From positions 1-64,000 of the forward strand of contig NZ_BDQM01000007.1 in assembly GCF_002207865.1 (NCBI RefSeq): a DNA stretch of 64,000 nt. Reading direction: 5' to 3'. Under the pieces are notes generated by a model. The model was not told where the DNA came from. It was given only the letters and a program-made list of their open reading frames with translations, and ran no database searches. This DNA comes from Colwellia marinimaniae. Lineage in GTDB: Bacteria; Pseudomonadota; Gammaproteobacteria; Enterobacterales; Alteromonadaceae. Below, in pieces: positions 19,173 to 30,669 of the stretch. A program made the translations under genes and the position numbers. Within the stretch, counting starts at the first letter, position 1, and each line of letters opens with the position of its first letter.

Positions 19173-20081
19173 ATGAAAAAAATACATTATAAAAATGCCC
19201 ATTTAAACTCTACTCGCCTTATTTATGGCTGTATGCGCATTGCCGGTGATAATAACCCTGCAGATAAAGCCAAGGGTAAATTGGCACTTAGAGCGGCACT
19301 TGAGGCGGGTTATAACCACTTTGATCATGCCGATATTTATGGCGGTGGTCACTGTGAAAGTTTGTTTGGCGAATGGCTTAATGAGCTTAAACAAGAAACA
19401 CCGGCAATACGTGAACAGCTTATTATCACCTCCAAAGCCGGTATTCGCTTTGAGCCCCAGCGTTATGATTTTTCAACAGACTATTTAACTACCAGTGTCG
19501 AAAACTCACTAAAGCGGTTAAATGTTGATTACCTCGATATGTTTTTACTGCATCGCCCTGATTATTTATTGAATGCCGAACAAGTAGCGCAAACGTTCCA
19601 ACAACTAAAAGCCAGCGGTAAAGTGAAACACTTTGGTGTCAGTAACTTTAGCCCGTCACAAGTTAACTTATTGCAATCAGCCTTAGATGAGCCATTACTG
19701 GTTAATCAAATAGAAATTAATATACATAATATCAGCAGCTTGACCGATGGCAGTTTAGATCAGTGTCAACAGTTAGGCATAACACCTATTGCTTGGTGCC
19801 CACTAGGCGGGGTGGCTTATCCTGCTTGGGGCAATACCTTTTCAACTGATGATGAGCAGCGTATTGCAACAGAATTAACACGACAAGCAGAACAATATAA
19901 CTGTCAGCCTTGGCAAGTTATTTTAGCGTGGTTGCTTAAACATCCAGCCAATATCTGCCCCATTATTGGTTCAACTACGCCTAAGCGTATTATCGCGGCT
20001 AAACAAGCCTTAATAATTGAATATAGCCATGCCGATTGGTATCGTTTACTTGAAGCACGAAACGGTTATGCCCAGCCTTAA
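19173..20081 (+). CDS. Aldo/keto reductase
   Basis: 302 residues, a standard single-domain TIM-barrel aldo/keto reductase, close in character to the E. coli YdhF type. The catalytic tetrad can be seen in FDHADIYGGG (Asp, Tyr), ITSKAG (Lys) and LLHRPDYL (His). The C-terminal IIGSTTPKRI stretch binds NADPH phosphate in the family. It reduces carbonyl groups with NADPH in the cytoplasm; the substrate is unknown. It starts 13 nt after the flavoprotein gene and ends at a hairpin, so the two form an operon-like pair behind the receptor. A link to sugar metabolism is only positional. Confidence 0.88.
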   Translation: MKKIHYKNAHLNSTRLIYGCMRIAGDNNPADKAKGKLALRAALEAGYNHFDHADIYGGGHCESLFGEWLNELKQETPAIREQLIITSKAGIRFEPQRYDFSTDYLTTSVENSLKRLNVDYLDMFLLHRPDYLLNAEQVAQTFQQLKASGKVKHFGVSNFSPSQVNLLQSALDEPLLVNQIEINIHNISSLTDGSLDQCQQLGITPIAWCPLGGVAYPAWGNTFSTDDEQRIATELTRQAEQYNCQPWQVILAWLLKHPANICPIIGSTTPKRIIAAKQALIIEYSHADWYRLLEARNGYAQP

Positions 20082-20107
20082 GTCGTCAACCATTAGTAAA
20101 TACCCTC

Positions 20108-20140
20108 AGCGTATTAGTTTTGCTAATACGCTTTGCTTTT
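20108..20140 (+). terminator. Probable terminator after the aldo/keto reductase
   Basis: Perfect 10-bp stem AGCGTATTAG/CTAATACGCT with a 5-nt loop, followed by TTGCTTTTA. The T-tract is interrupted, so strength is uncertain. It also separates the convergent lipoprotein gene. Confidence 0.65.
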
Positions 20141-20147
20141 ATAAATA

Positions 20148-20837
20148 TTACACTCTTAGCCCATAAACAAAACTGCATTTCGGCCAGGTATAATGTTCAT
20201 CTACCGGTTTTAATTCAATAAGTTCTATTTTACCTACCACATCGGTAGTGGTACTTTTTTGTATTTCATAATAGAAACGCCACATTTTATTTGACGAAGT
20301 CAGCTCAATATAAGGGTAACTGGTGATCTGCCAACGTCCTGTTAACTGCTCACTTTGATGGTCAGTTTTATTTAAATATAAAAATTGATAACTAGCATCA
20401 CTATTTAGGCTAAGTTTTATCCATGTATCACACCCTTTGCTTTCATATTCATTGACCAGATCTTGCTGGGTCACTTTATCACTTTGTCTCACGCCATCAG
20501 GCAGCAAAAGCAGACCAATACTATTTTTGGTGTAATAGTGATTGCCAGCAAAAAGAAGCTGTACATTAGCGATAGTCCAGCCCATTTTATCGAGTGTCGC
20601 TATTAAAACATTTACCCTGTTTTCCCCTTCAACAAATGGAGAATAAAGTAAGGTAGATTGCTGAACATCATCAGGAAAAACAAGAGTATTAGCTATGACA
20701 TCAAAACCATGTGCCTCGAGGTTTTTAGTGATTGCCTCCGTTTCCTGTGCAGATAAATAACGAGTATACAGGTGTACTTTGCTTGCTGAACACGCCAAAA
20801 GAAAAAAACACATCAACACCATACTTATCATCTTCAT
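20148..20837 (-). CDS. Unknown lipoprotein, divergent from a BlaI-type repressor
   Basis: 229 residues with a lipoprotein signal (lipobox LLAC). I do not recognise a known domain. The first part after the anchor (LSAQETEAITKNLEAHGF) looks like a small alpha/beta sensor-type region; the C-terminal half reads as alternating strands such as YQFLYLNKTD and WRFYYEIQ, with a few Cys. The start is supported by a strong AGGAGGT seven bases upstream (20845-20851). Its promoter shares the short region at 20838-20985 with the blaI-like gene, which carries two BlaI-type palindromes, so the repressor probably controls both directions. It may report on or act in the cell envelope; that is inference from location only. 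Confidence 0.7.
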   Translation of the reverse strand: MKMISMVLMCFFLLACSASKVHLYTRYLSAQETEAITKNLEAHGFDVIANTLVFPDDVQQSTLLYSPFVEGENRVNVLIATLDKMGWTIANVQLLFAGNHYYTKNSIGLLLLPDGVRQSDKVTQQDLVNEYESKGCDTWIKLSLNSDASYQFLYLNKTDHQSEQLTGRWQITSYPYIELTSSNKMWRFYYEIQKSTTTDVVGKIELIELKPVDEHYTWPKCSFVYGLRV

Positions 20838-20892
20838 TTTATTAACCTCCTAATGTGAAATAATAAACCCGCAGATAAAAATAACAATTGAC

Positions 20893-20938
20893 AGTTAAGA
20901 TTACAAGTGTAATCTTAACTCATAAGTTACATTTGTAA
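20893..20938. promoter_or_regulatory. Two BlaI/MecI-type operators
   Basis: The first is a perfect palindrome at 20893-20920 with 13-bp arms, including GATTACA and TGTAATC, around a central AG. The second at 20927-20938 is TTACATTTGTAA. Both show the TACAnnTGTA core of BlaI/MecI operators. Their centres are 26 bp apart. They lie between the lipoprotein gene and the repressor gene and probably repress both. Confidence 0.85.
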
Positions 20939-20985
20939 TCGTTAACGATTCCTAGAATTATACCTAGAAAAAATCTGGAAGTGAT

Positions 20986-21396
20986 ATGACTGAAATCAGT
21001 AATGCCGAATTTGAAGTATTAGCAGCACTGTGGCAAAACCACCCTGCTAGCGCTAACGATATAATTGCCAAGCTTAATGACAGTGCCAATGACAGTGGTA
21101 GCGTTGATAAAAATCAAGATAAGCAATGGCATGAAAAAACGGTAAAAACTTTATTAAATCGGTTAGTAAAAAAACAAGCGATTAGCTTTGAAAAACAACA
21201 ACGTCATTATATTTATTCACCTTTATTAGAGCGTGAAACCTATACACAAAACGAAAGCAAAAGTCTAATTGAACGCATGTTTAGCGGTAAGTTAGCACCT
21301 TTAGTGGCTGGTTTTGCTAAGCAAAACGAGCTTAATAAAGACGATATTAGCGCACTAAAATCATTGATATCTGACTGGGAGAAAAATAATGATTAG
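20986..21396 (+). CDS. BlaI/MecI-family repressor
   Basis: 136 residues, a normal length. The winged helix begins ISNAEFEVLAALWQNHPAS, the typical BlaI/CopY opening, with the recognition part in KTVKTLLNRLVKK and wing in YIYSPLLERE. The C-terminal helices serve dimerisation. In the family the repressor is cleaved when the partner BlaR1-like metallopeptidase is activated. The partner gene overlaps this one by 8 nt (ATG at 21389, stop at 21394-21396), so translation is coupled. Operators upstream fit autoregulation and control of the divergent lipoprotein. No beta-lactamase gene is nearby, so the regulated function is not antibiotic resistance by any evidence here. Confidence 0.92.
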   Translation: MTEISNAEFEVLAALWQNHPASANDIIAKLNDSANDSGSVDKNQDKQWHEKTVKTLLNRLVKKQAISFEKQQRHYIYSPLLERETYTQNESKSLIERMFSGKLAPLVAGFAKQNELNKDDISALKSLISDWEKNND

Positions 21397-22720
21397 CGCG
21401 TTAGTTAATTCATTACTACCACTGACAGTTTTATTATCACTAATGCTGCTTATCCGCCAGCCGTTAAGAAAAAGTATCGATGCCAATACTGTTTATAACT
21501 TATGGCTGGTTATTCCACTAAGTTTAGTGCTTTATTTCCTACCCTTACCTTGGCAGTATTTAACTGGTCTAAGTATCAATGAGCTAACAGCTCTTGAATC
21601 ACAAAATAGCTTAATACAACGTTATCTAGTGACCCCAAGCCAGAGCATTAGCCAGCAATTATCGTTGGATAACCTACTCGGTTTATGGCTCACTAGCACT
21701 TGGCTGTTAGGTTTTTCCCTACTTGTTAGTTACTGGGGCTTAACGCAATATAACTATCGAAAAGCGTTAAAATTAGCTTTTTTAACAGATAGTAAACATC
21801 AAAAACAAATAAATGAAAGTGGCGCAAAGAAGTTAATGCTTGCGCAAAGCAGCCATATTCATAGCCCAATACTTATGGGTTTATTCAAACAAATCTTAGT
21901 TATTCCTGAAGACTTTGCCGCACTTTACACCACTGAGCAGCAACAACTGATCATCAGTCATGAAGTGTGTCATTTTTCTCAGCACCATATGTGGACGAAT
22001 CAGCTAGCGCTTATGCTCTTAGCGCTATTCTGGTTCAATCCGCTAGCTTGGCGTGCTTATGCGGCATTTCGTCAAGATCAAGAGCATTCCTGTGACCAAG
22101 TTGTTTTGGCGAAAAAACATACCCAATCCAGGATCCAATACTGTAAAGCACTGGTATTAGCGGCGGAAACGTCACCGCCTAATGCTTTTACCTTACTCAG
22201 TTTCAAGCAAAACGGAGAACAACATTTTATGTTTAATCGAATAGCACAAATAAGGCAGATGTCAAAAGGCTTCTCAACAAAGAGCACCATCACTAAGGTA
22301 GTTAAATTAAGCTTGCTTACTCTAGTATCAAGTTCATTACTGGCAGGCGTTAGTTATGCGGGTCATCAATTACATCAAGATGAAGGTAGCAAGGTTAGCC
22401 AGACAAAAGTTGTCGTTGGCTTATCCCCTACCCACAGGATAGAGCCTAAGTATCCATTTGCTGCGGCTAAAGCTGGCACCGAAGGATCTGTGGTATTAAA
22501 ATTTGATGTCGAGGCTGACGGCTCAGTAAGTCATGTCGAAGTGATTAATGCCAAGCCCGCTTACACCTTTGATAGATCAGCAGTTACTGCGTTAAAACAG
22601 TGGCGCTATAAAGCAACTGATAAGGTGCATAAAAACTTATTGGTGCAATTAGACTTTGTTATGAGTGAGTCATCTGAACAGCCAGAGTCATTAATAGAGC
22701 GTATCAAGGTAAGCCGATAG
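21389..22720 (+). CDS. BlaR1-like M56 metallopeptidase with C-terminal TonB domain
   Basis: 443 residues. N-terminal transmembrane helices (about 5-22, 33-51, 92-115) lead into an M56 peptidase domain with zinc site HEVCH (HEXXH) near residue 191 and the third ligand region QEHSCD about 40 residues later. Another transmembrane helix (about 305-325) is followed by a periplasmic TonB C-terminal domain, from RIEPKYPFAAAKAGTEG to the end. In classic BlaR1 the outer part is a penicillin-binding sensor; here it is a TonB_C domain instead. The expected role is to sense an envelope signal and trigger cleavage of the BlaI-type repressor. What the TonB domain binds is unknown. The pair is translationally coupled. 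Confidence 0.9.
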   Translation: MISALVNSLLPLTVLLSLMLLIRQPLRKSIDANTVYNLWLVIPLSLVLYFLPLPWQYLTGLSINELTALESQNSLIQRYLVTPSQSISQQLSLDNLLGLWLTSTWLLGFSLLVSYWGLTQYNYRKALKLAFLTDSKHQKQINESGAKKLMLAQSSHIHSPILMGLFKQILVIPEDFAALYTTEQQQLIISHEVCHFSQHHMWTNQLALMLLALFWFNPLAWRAYAAFRQDQEHSCDQVVLAKKHTQSRIQYCKALVLAAETSPPNAFTLLSFKQNGEQHFMFNRIAQIRQMSKGFSTKSTITKVVKLSLLTLVSSSLLAGVSYAGHQLHQDEGSKVSQTKVVVGLSPTHRIEPKYPFAAAKAGTEGSVVLKFDVEADGSVSHVEVINAKPAYTFDRSAVTALKQWRYKATDKVHKNLLVQLDFVMSESSEQPESLIERIKVSR

Positions 22721-22742
22721 TTTTAAGTTCTTATATCGTTCC

Positions 22743-22782
22743 ACCTGTAAGGCATCCCCTGCTTTACAGGTATTTTATTTTT
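22743..22782 (+). terminator. Probable terminator after the M56-TonB gene
   Basis: An 8-bp stem ACCTGTAA/TTACAGGT (22743-22750 with 22764-22771) with a 13-nt loop, followed by the T-rich ATTTTATTTTT. Confidence 0.65.
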
Positions 22783-22952
22783 ATACCCCTTTAACTTTTA
22801 ACTTTTAATTTTCCATTTTAAAAAGTGCGCCCGCAACTAAAAACAAAAGGATATACAATATACCAAGCTTACTTCATAGTACGGTTATCTAATGCCACTT
22901 GTCCGTGACTAATTCCAATCGAAATAGTTTATTGCTCCATTTGCCATAGTAA

Positions 22953-25566
<2,614 letters not shown>

Positions 25567-25635
25567 TTCAGCAATACTCAACATAAAATCATAGGGTTAT
25601 AATGTAGACCACAGTATTATGGCATAGAGCTAAAC

Positions 25636-26613
25636 TTATGCTGTAAGGGTAACTTTGCCTACCGCTTTACCAGAAGCAAGGTAATCATGAGCTTTGGCAA
25701 CGTCCCAAATTGAGAAGTTACTTTCATCGATAATAGGGGTGATTTTACCGGCATCAACAAGTTCAGCAATTTCTGTAAGGATGCGACCATGTGATGCCTG
25801 GTTAATGCCATGGCATAATGGAATAAGCGCCAGAACACTATGGAATGACAAACTTTTAAGGGCTATTGGTAATGGATCGACAATGGGTAAAATTGTTGCC
25901 ACATGACCATTGAACTTAGCTGCGGCAAATGATTTTTCAATATTATCACCGGCAACGGTATCGAATATTTTGTCAAAACCTGCACCATCAGTATATGCTT
26001 GCACATAGTCTGCAACTGACTCAGTGGCATAATCAACTAAGTTATCGGCCCCCAGTGTTTTTGCTAGCGCTTCATTAGCAGGAGCATAAGTAGCAGTAAC
26101 AGTGGCACCTAGCACTTTCGCCAATTGAATGGCAATATGACCAACGCCACCGGTAGCGCCATGAATAAGTACCTTGTCACCCTCTTGCACATTCATTTTT
26201 TGTACCAGTGCTTCATAAGCAGTGATTGCTACCAATGGCAGAGCCGCCGCTTGTTTCATCGTTAGTGTTTTAGGCTTCATCGCCATTAAACGGGCATCAA
26301 CCAACATAAATTCAGCTAAGGCACCATCAACACCATTAATACCGCCAGCCATGCCGTAAACTTCGTCGCCAATGTTGAAGTTGTTAACGTCTGCAGCCAC
26401 TTCAATAACAATACCGGCAACATCACCATGTAATACTTCAGGTAAGTTTGTTGACCAAGGTAGTTCTATTGAACGCAACATAGTATCAATGGGATTGACA
26501 CTTGTTGCTTTCACTGCAACTACCATATGACCTGGCTTAACTACTGGTTTTGCTTTTTCGACAAGTTGGAAAACTTCAGTGCTACCGATTTCTTTAATGA
26601 TCATTGCTTTCAT
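25636..26613 (-). CDS. Zinc-independent NADPH:quinone oxidoreductase-like protein (medium-chain dehydrogenase)
   Basis: 325 residues of the medium-chain dehydrogenase/reductase superfamily. The GroES-like N-terminal part contains VKATSVNPIDTMLRSIE and GDVAGIV; the Rossmann part carries GATGGVGHIAIQLAK near residue 152. The usual zinc-binding cysteines are absent, which fits quinone oxidoreductase or enoyl-reductase relatives rather than alcohol dehydrogenases. It probably reduces quinones or enones with NADPH in the cytoplasm. It is divergent from a LysR gene at 26800, the classic arrangement of a LysR target. A GAGAG ribosome binding site precedes the ATG. Confidence 0.88.
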   Translation of the reverse strand: MKAMIIKEIGSTEVFQLVEKAKPVVKPGHMVVAVKATSVNPIDTMLRSIELPWSTNLPEVLHGDVAGIVIEVAADVNNFNIGDEVYGMAGGINGVDGALAEFMLVDARLMAMKPKTLTMKQAAALPLVAITAYEALVQKMNVQEGDKVLIHGATGGVGHIAIQLAKVLGATVTATYAPANEALAKTLGADNLVDYATESVADYVQAYTDGAGFDKIFDTVAGDNIEKSFAAAKFNGHVATILPIVDPLPIALKSLSFHSVLALIPLCHGINQASHGRILTEIAELVDAGKITPIIDESNFSIWDVAKAHDYLASGKAVGKVTLTA

Positions 26614-26799
26614 ATTTTTACTCTCTTTATTTGTTTATGTACGGGTCTGCTTGTTCGTGTAAGTGTCGCCATTTTATGTGTTGCCAACAAAGCAAACCAT
26701 TACCCAACTGACAAATCACCTTTGCTTTTTTAGCAAGGCAAAGTTAAAGTGGTCAGCAATAAGTGTTAGCATCTAAAATTAGCGCCAAGCGGAGTAGTA

Positions 26800-27693
26800 A
26801 TGAGTTCATTAAATAGATTACTGTATTTTAACTCTGTGGTTGAAACCGGCAGTATCTCAGCAGCGAGTCGAATATTTGATGTACAGCCCTCCTCTATTTC
26901 AAGACAATTAGCCGCACTTGAACAAGAGCTAGGTGTGCGTTTATTAAATAAAACTACCCGAAATACCGGTTTAACCGAAGCCGGTAAAAAGTATTATGAG
27001 TATTCTCAGCGTATTGTTGCTGAGTTTGATGAAGCTAAAAAAGCGGTCAATGACTTGCAAGAAAAACCAAAGGGCAAACTAAAAATAACTATGACGGTAG
27101 GTTTTGGCGAAAGTATTGTGTTGCCACTAATGCCAAAGTTTATCGCGCTGTACCCTGATATTGATATCAAACTTGAGTTAACTGAGCGCGTTGTTGATTT
27201 AGTAGAAGAGAATATCGATGTTGCTATTCGCAGCGGACGCTTAGCTGATTCGACCTTGATTGCCAAACATCTGGCCTATAATAATTTTTTACTCTGTGGC
27301 AGTCCGCAATATTTGGCGAGCAAGGGCACACCGCAAAGCCCTGAAGAGCTAATAGACCATCAATGTATCCGTTATAGCTATTCTCGCTGGCAAAATTGGT
27401 ATTTAATGGCTGATAAAAGAACAAAATTAACCATTAGTGATACTATTTCTGTTAACTCAGTAAACGGCCAAAAACAGCTAGTGTTAAATGATGCTGGGCT
27501 TAGCTTAATGCCACTATGGGCGGTTAAAAAAGAGTTAAACGATGGCTCTTTGATTAATGTAATGCCGGAATATACCTTCAGTCCTTATGAAGAGCTAAGC
27601 TCCACTTACGCTATTTATTTACAGCGAGAAATGGTGTCAGTAAAAACACGAGTATTTTTGGACTTTTTAGTAGACAACATTGTAGAAACTTAA
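26800..27693 (+). CDS. LysR-family transcriptional regulator
   Basis: 297 residues. The N-terminal helix-turn-helix (GSISAASRIFDVQPSSISRQ) and RLLNKTTRNTGLTEAG are typical, and the effector-binding domain follows from about residue 90. GGAG precedes the ATG. It is divergent from the quinone oxidoreductase gene with 186 bp between starts and likely controls it, perhaps in response to an electrophile or quinone; that is inference. It is unrelated in close sequence to the LysR gene at 4688. Confidence 0.92.
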   Translation: MSSLNRLLYFNSVVETGSISAASRIFDVQPSSISRQLAALEQELGVRLLNKTTRNTGLTEAGKKYYEYSQRIVAEFDEAKKAVNDLQEKPKGKLKITMTVGFGESIVLPLMPKFIALYPDIDIKLELTERVVDLVEENIDVAIRSGRLADSTLIAKHLAYNNFLLCGSPQYLASKGTPQSPEELIDHQCIRYSYSRWQNWYLMADKRTKLTISDTISVNSVNGQKQLVLNDAGLSLMPLWAVKKELNDGSLINVMPEYTFSPYEELSSTYAIYLQREMVSVKTRVFLDFLVDNIVET

Positions 27694-27722
27694 TAGCTAG
27701 CACTCCCATTAGAGAATTTTCC

Positions 27723-28286
27723 TTGCCTATATTTGAACTCTTTTTACTATTGTTTTTTGCCTTTATTGCACTGCCTATGACCGTATCGATCATTTTTAGC
27801 ACGGTAAAATTAGGTATCTCTCCTATGCCTAGCTCTAATAAAGCCAATCACGCTATGATGCAGTTAATTGATGAAACTGAAATAGAAACAAAAGCAGGGC
27901 CGATAATTGATTTAGGCAGTGGTTGGGGCAACTTTGTTATCGCTATTGCCAAGCGATATCCGCACCGGAAAATAGTGGGTTATGAATTATCATATCTGCC
28001 CTGGCTAACATCGAGCTTAGTTAAGAAGCTACTAGGATTAAAGAACTTAACTTTACATCGACAAGACTTTTATCAGGCAGAGCTACCTTCGTCCTCGGTA
28101 TTAGTGTGCTATTTATTCCCACAAGCCATGGAAAAAATCAGTAATAAATTACCGCTTGAGCTATCAGGCGTTAGCTTTGTCATCAGCAATAACTTTGCCC
28201 TACCGGGGTGGCAAGCCAGCAAAATAATACAAGTTAATGATTTTTATAAATCCCCCGTCTATCTCTATAAAATTAGTAAGAGATAA
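27723..28286 (+). CDS. Membrane-anchored SAM-dependent methyltransferase
   Basis: 187 residues with a TTG start 29 nt after the LysR gene. An N-terminal hydrophobic helix (about 4-27) is followed by the class I SAM-binding motif IIDLGSGWGNFVIAIAK near residue 61 and the acidic loop VGYELSYL. Later strands (SVLVCYLFP, GVSFVISNNF) complete the fold. The target is unknown. The short N-terminal helix suggests it sits at the inner membrane. It may be co-transcribed with the LysR gene. Confidence 0.75.
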   Translation: MPIFELFLLLFFAFIALPMTVSIIFSTVKLGISPMPSSNKANHAMMQLIDETEIETKAGPIIDLGSGWGNFVIAIAKRYPHRKIVGYELSYLPWLTSSLVKKLLGLKNLTLHRQDFYQAELPSSSVLVCYLFPQAMEKISNKLPLELSGVSFVISNNFALPGWQASKIIQVNDFYKSPVYLYKISKR

Positions 28287-28386
28287 ATGCTCTTGCTGCG
28301 ATAATACGGACACATCAGCACAAATGAGGTCTAGCTTTAGTTATGCAGTTCGCTAAAGCAATGCAGCGCAGCGGCATAAAACCCCG

Positions 28387-28808
28387 CTAATGGCGATGAG
28401 ATTGAGCAATGACATTTTGTTTTATTTTTGTCGATGATGTTTTTGGGTTATAACTGACTTGAATGATTTTACCGCCCTCAGCAGGTAAATAGTTTTCCAC
28501 ATCAAGGTTATGCGGTTTATCTCCCCCAATCCTCACCAATAACAAAAATATCAGGTTTCAATTCTTGACAAGCAGATACATATTCAAGTTTGTGGTAAAG
28601 CCGTACAATATCAACACACCGTAATGCTTTCAGCATTTCAATGCGCTCTTCAAGTGGAATAACAGGCACATTGGGCTTATAAGAACTGACCACTTCATCA
28701 GAAGCCACCCCCCACCGCGACTTCATCACCCAATGTCCGACAGTACTCTAACAAGGCAATATGGCCAACATGCAATAAATCAAACGTACCAACTGTATAC
28801 ACCAACAT
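28387..28808 (-). pseudogene. Cytidylyltransferase of the TagD/HIGH superfamily, broken by two +1 shifts
   Basis: Reading from ATG at 28808 on the - strand gives YTVGTFDLLHVGHIALLE, with the nucleotidyltransferase motif HVGH. The frame is lost at a run of six C (28708-28713 on +), continues in another frame through VPVIPLEERIEML and KPDIFVIGEDWG, then is lost again at a run of five C (28523-28527). Removing one base from each run restores a single frame of about 139 residues ending at 28387, with PKTSSTKIK near the end in place of the usual RTxGISTT motif. The family joins CTP or ATP with sugar or polyol phosphates for surface polymers. Both lesions lie in homopolymers, so sequencing error or reversible slippage is possible besides real decay. 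Confidence 0.8.
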
Positions 28809-28984
28809 ATGATTTTTAAGTCCTAGTTTAGAGTAATATCCCTGTTATTATACAGCTCTTTTATAAGTGACTAAACTGAACGATAATTTATTGTCAGTTA
28901 AGTCAATATCCCCCTGCTGACTAAGAAGGGCTCAGGAGAAAATCAGCCGTATTAACCATAACGCAGTTACTTTTTAAAATTGTT

Positions 28985-29404
28985 TTATGACTGCTTTAAT
29001 TCTTCCAATAAATCATGAATCTCAGCTTTTAATTCTTTATCAATAATTTTATTACAACTGATTTTAGCTTTTTCTAAATGCTCAATAGCCCCAGTTTTAT
29101 CACCTAACTCGACTTTTAGCGCCGCAATTGAAAAACCAATAGAAGAACGGAAATCTTTAGAATTAATCGCTTCTGCCTTATCTAAAGCTTGTTGATATAT
29201 AGTAATGGCTAACTCTATATCATCGGTGAAATCAGCAAGAGTTTCCCACTGGACCGGATGGTCTTTATCCGATTTTTCATACTCTTCACAGAGTTGCTTT
29301 AATTCAGCATAAAAACCATCGAATATCTTTTGATTTTTTTGTTGAGCCGCCGCCAATAAGCTATCAGTGAGTAAAAGTACTCGCTTGTATATTTTGGTAT
29401 TCAT
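28985..29404 (-). CDS. Small TPR-repeat protein
   Basis: 139 residues, all helical, no signal peptide. Tetratricopeptide-like pairs of helices can be seen: DDIELAITIYQQALDKAEAI (about 77-96) and GDKTGAIEHLEKAKISCNKI (about 108-127). Such proteins act as scaffolds; no partner is evident. The neighbours are a broken cytidylyltransferase downstream and a divergent TrmH-type gene. The function is unknown. Confidence 0.7.
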   Translation of the reverse strand: MNTKIYKRVLLLTDSLLAAAQQKNQKIFDGFYAELKQLCEEYEKSDKDHPVQWETLADFTDDIELAITIYQQALDKAEAINSKDFRSSIGFSIAALKVELGDKTGAIEHLEKAKISCNKIIDKELKAEIHDLLEELKQS

Positions 29405-29814
29405 CTTGTGGCCTTATTATTTATAGTAGAAAGTAATTAGGGTTAACTAAGTTTTAAGCGACCATTATAATGTTTTACCGCAACTAAATGGCAACTAAAC
29501 AGCATACTTGCTCATCTAAGTGATGCTAATTACCCCCTAGTTGCGTTTTAGCTGTACTAGGTGAAGTGTCGCTATTAGGTTTAATAGAATATATAACACA
29601 AAAAAATTGAAGTTAAGACCTTGCTATGATGGCTAAAAACGCCCTTAGAGCATAAAACAAACAGTTTTTAAAAAAACTAAAAAATGCCCTAAACATTACG
29701 CTGTCAACAAGTACAATACCGCCATCAGATGTAAACATGTGGTGGTGCTGAGTTATGGCATTCACTCAGACACTAATTTATATACGTGCTCATACACGTA
29801 ACAGGATCTATATC
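29405..29814. other. Intergenic region between divergent genes
   Basis: AT-rich, with no coding character. It must hold the promoters of the TPR gene and the TrmH-type gene. I see no convincing operator or hairpin. Confidence 0.4.
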
Positions 29815-30375
29815 ATGCAGTCAGCAATACAGCCCTCAATACAACTAAGTAAAGATGAGCTTAGAAAAAATAAGCCCGCCAGAGAGGACTACCTCAATCA
29901 GCCTAAACTGCCTTTAGTCGTGGTATTGGATAATGTCACTAATAGCTACAATGTTGGCTCTTTTATTCGTTTAGCCGATGCTTTCGCTATTGAAAAAATC
30001 ATTGTTTGTGGCCAGTTAACTATTTCAGAAAAGAAGTTGCGCAAAGCCTCGCGCAATGAAGCTAAATGGGTTTGCATTGAATATAGCGATAGCACCACGG
30101 CAAGCTTACAAACATTAAAAGAGCAAGGTTATGGAATTTTTAGTGTCGAGCTATGCCATGAATCTGTTGATTATAAAACGGTTACTTACCCATCGCCCTG
30201 TGTCTTAGTATTAGGCAATGAACGTAAAGGCGTGAGTGAAGCAGCATTACAATTAAGCCAGCAACAAATACACATCCCCATGTTTGGCATGGGTAATTCG
30301 TTAAATGTTTCCACCGCTGGCGCTATTGTCTTAGCTGAGTGTGCCAGCCAAATTCGTAAGACGTTAAAAGTGTAA
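29815..30375 (+). CDS. TrmH/SpoU-family RNA 2'-O-methyltransferase
   Basis: About 186 residues. The three SpoU motifs are clear: NSYNVGSFIRLADAF, VLVLGNERKGVS and MGNSLNVSTAGAIVLAE, which build the SAM-binding trefoil knot. It methylates a ribose 2'-OH in tRNA or rRNA; the site cannot be read from sequence. The frame is open 20 codons upstream to an ATG at 29755, but I favour 29815 because AGGA (29803-29806) lies eight bases before it and the upstream residues look non-coding. A strong terminator follows. Confidence 0.88.
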   Translation: MQSAIQPSIQLSKDELRKNKPAREDYLNQPKLPLVVVLDNVTNSYNVGSFIRLADAFAIEKIIVCGQLTISEKKLRKASRNEAKWVCIEYSDSTTASLQTLKEQGYGIFSVELCHESVDYKTVTYPSPCVLVLGNERKGVSEAALQLSQQQIHIPMFGMGNSLNVSTAGAIVLAECASQIRKTLKV

Positions 30376-30383
30376 AGAAAAAG

Positions 30384-30414
30384 CGACCTCAAGATAAGTT
30401 GAGATCGTTTTTTT
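30384..30414 (+). terminator. Intrinsic terminator of the TrmH-type gene
   Basis: A 9-bp stem with one mismatch (CGACCTCAA, 30384-30392, with TTGAGATCG, 30399-30407), 6-nt loop, then seven T. Confidence 0.85.
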
Positions 30415-30669
30415 ATCGCTATTTAGTCTGCTGCCATCTATTTGTGAGATCCAGTTTAAAGTGAAATTCTGCTCTTAATAGAATCAAAAATTTAGAGGTC
30501 TAAAGCCAAACCGCCTTTATTAAAAATCCAGATTAACAATAAATTGAATGCATAAAATCTGCTTTAATATGAAACTGACATCTCATAAAAAGTGAACAGC
30601 TCAATTATATAGACCGCTTAAGGGCTAATTACGGAAGAATATCAGAACATCATGAAAATAACAGAGAAA

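Noticed and set aside
20986..22720. Beta-lactam resistance system
   Set aside because: The sensor lacks the penicillin-binding domain and no beta-lactamase gene lies nearby.
28517..28729. A 70-residue standalone gene
   Set aside because: It is the middle piece of the cytidylyltransferase pseudogene, bounded by the two shift sites.
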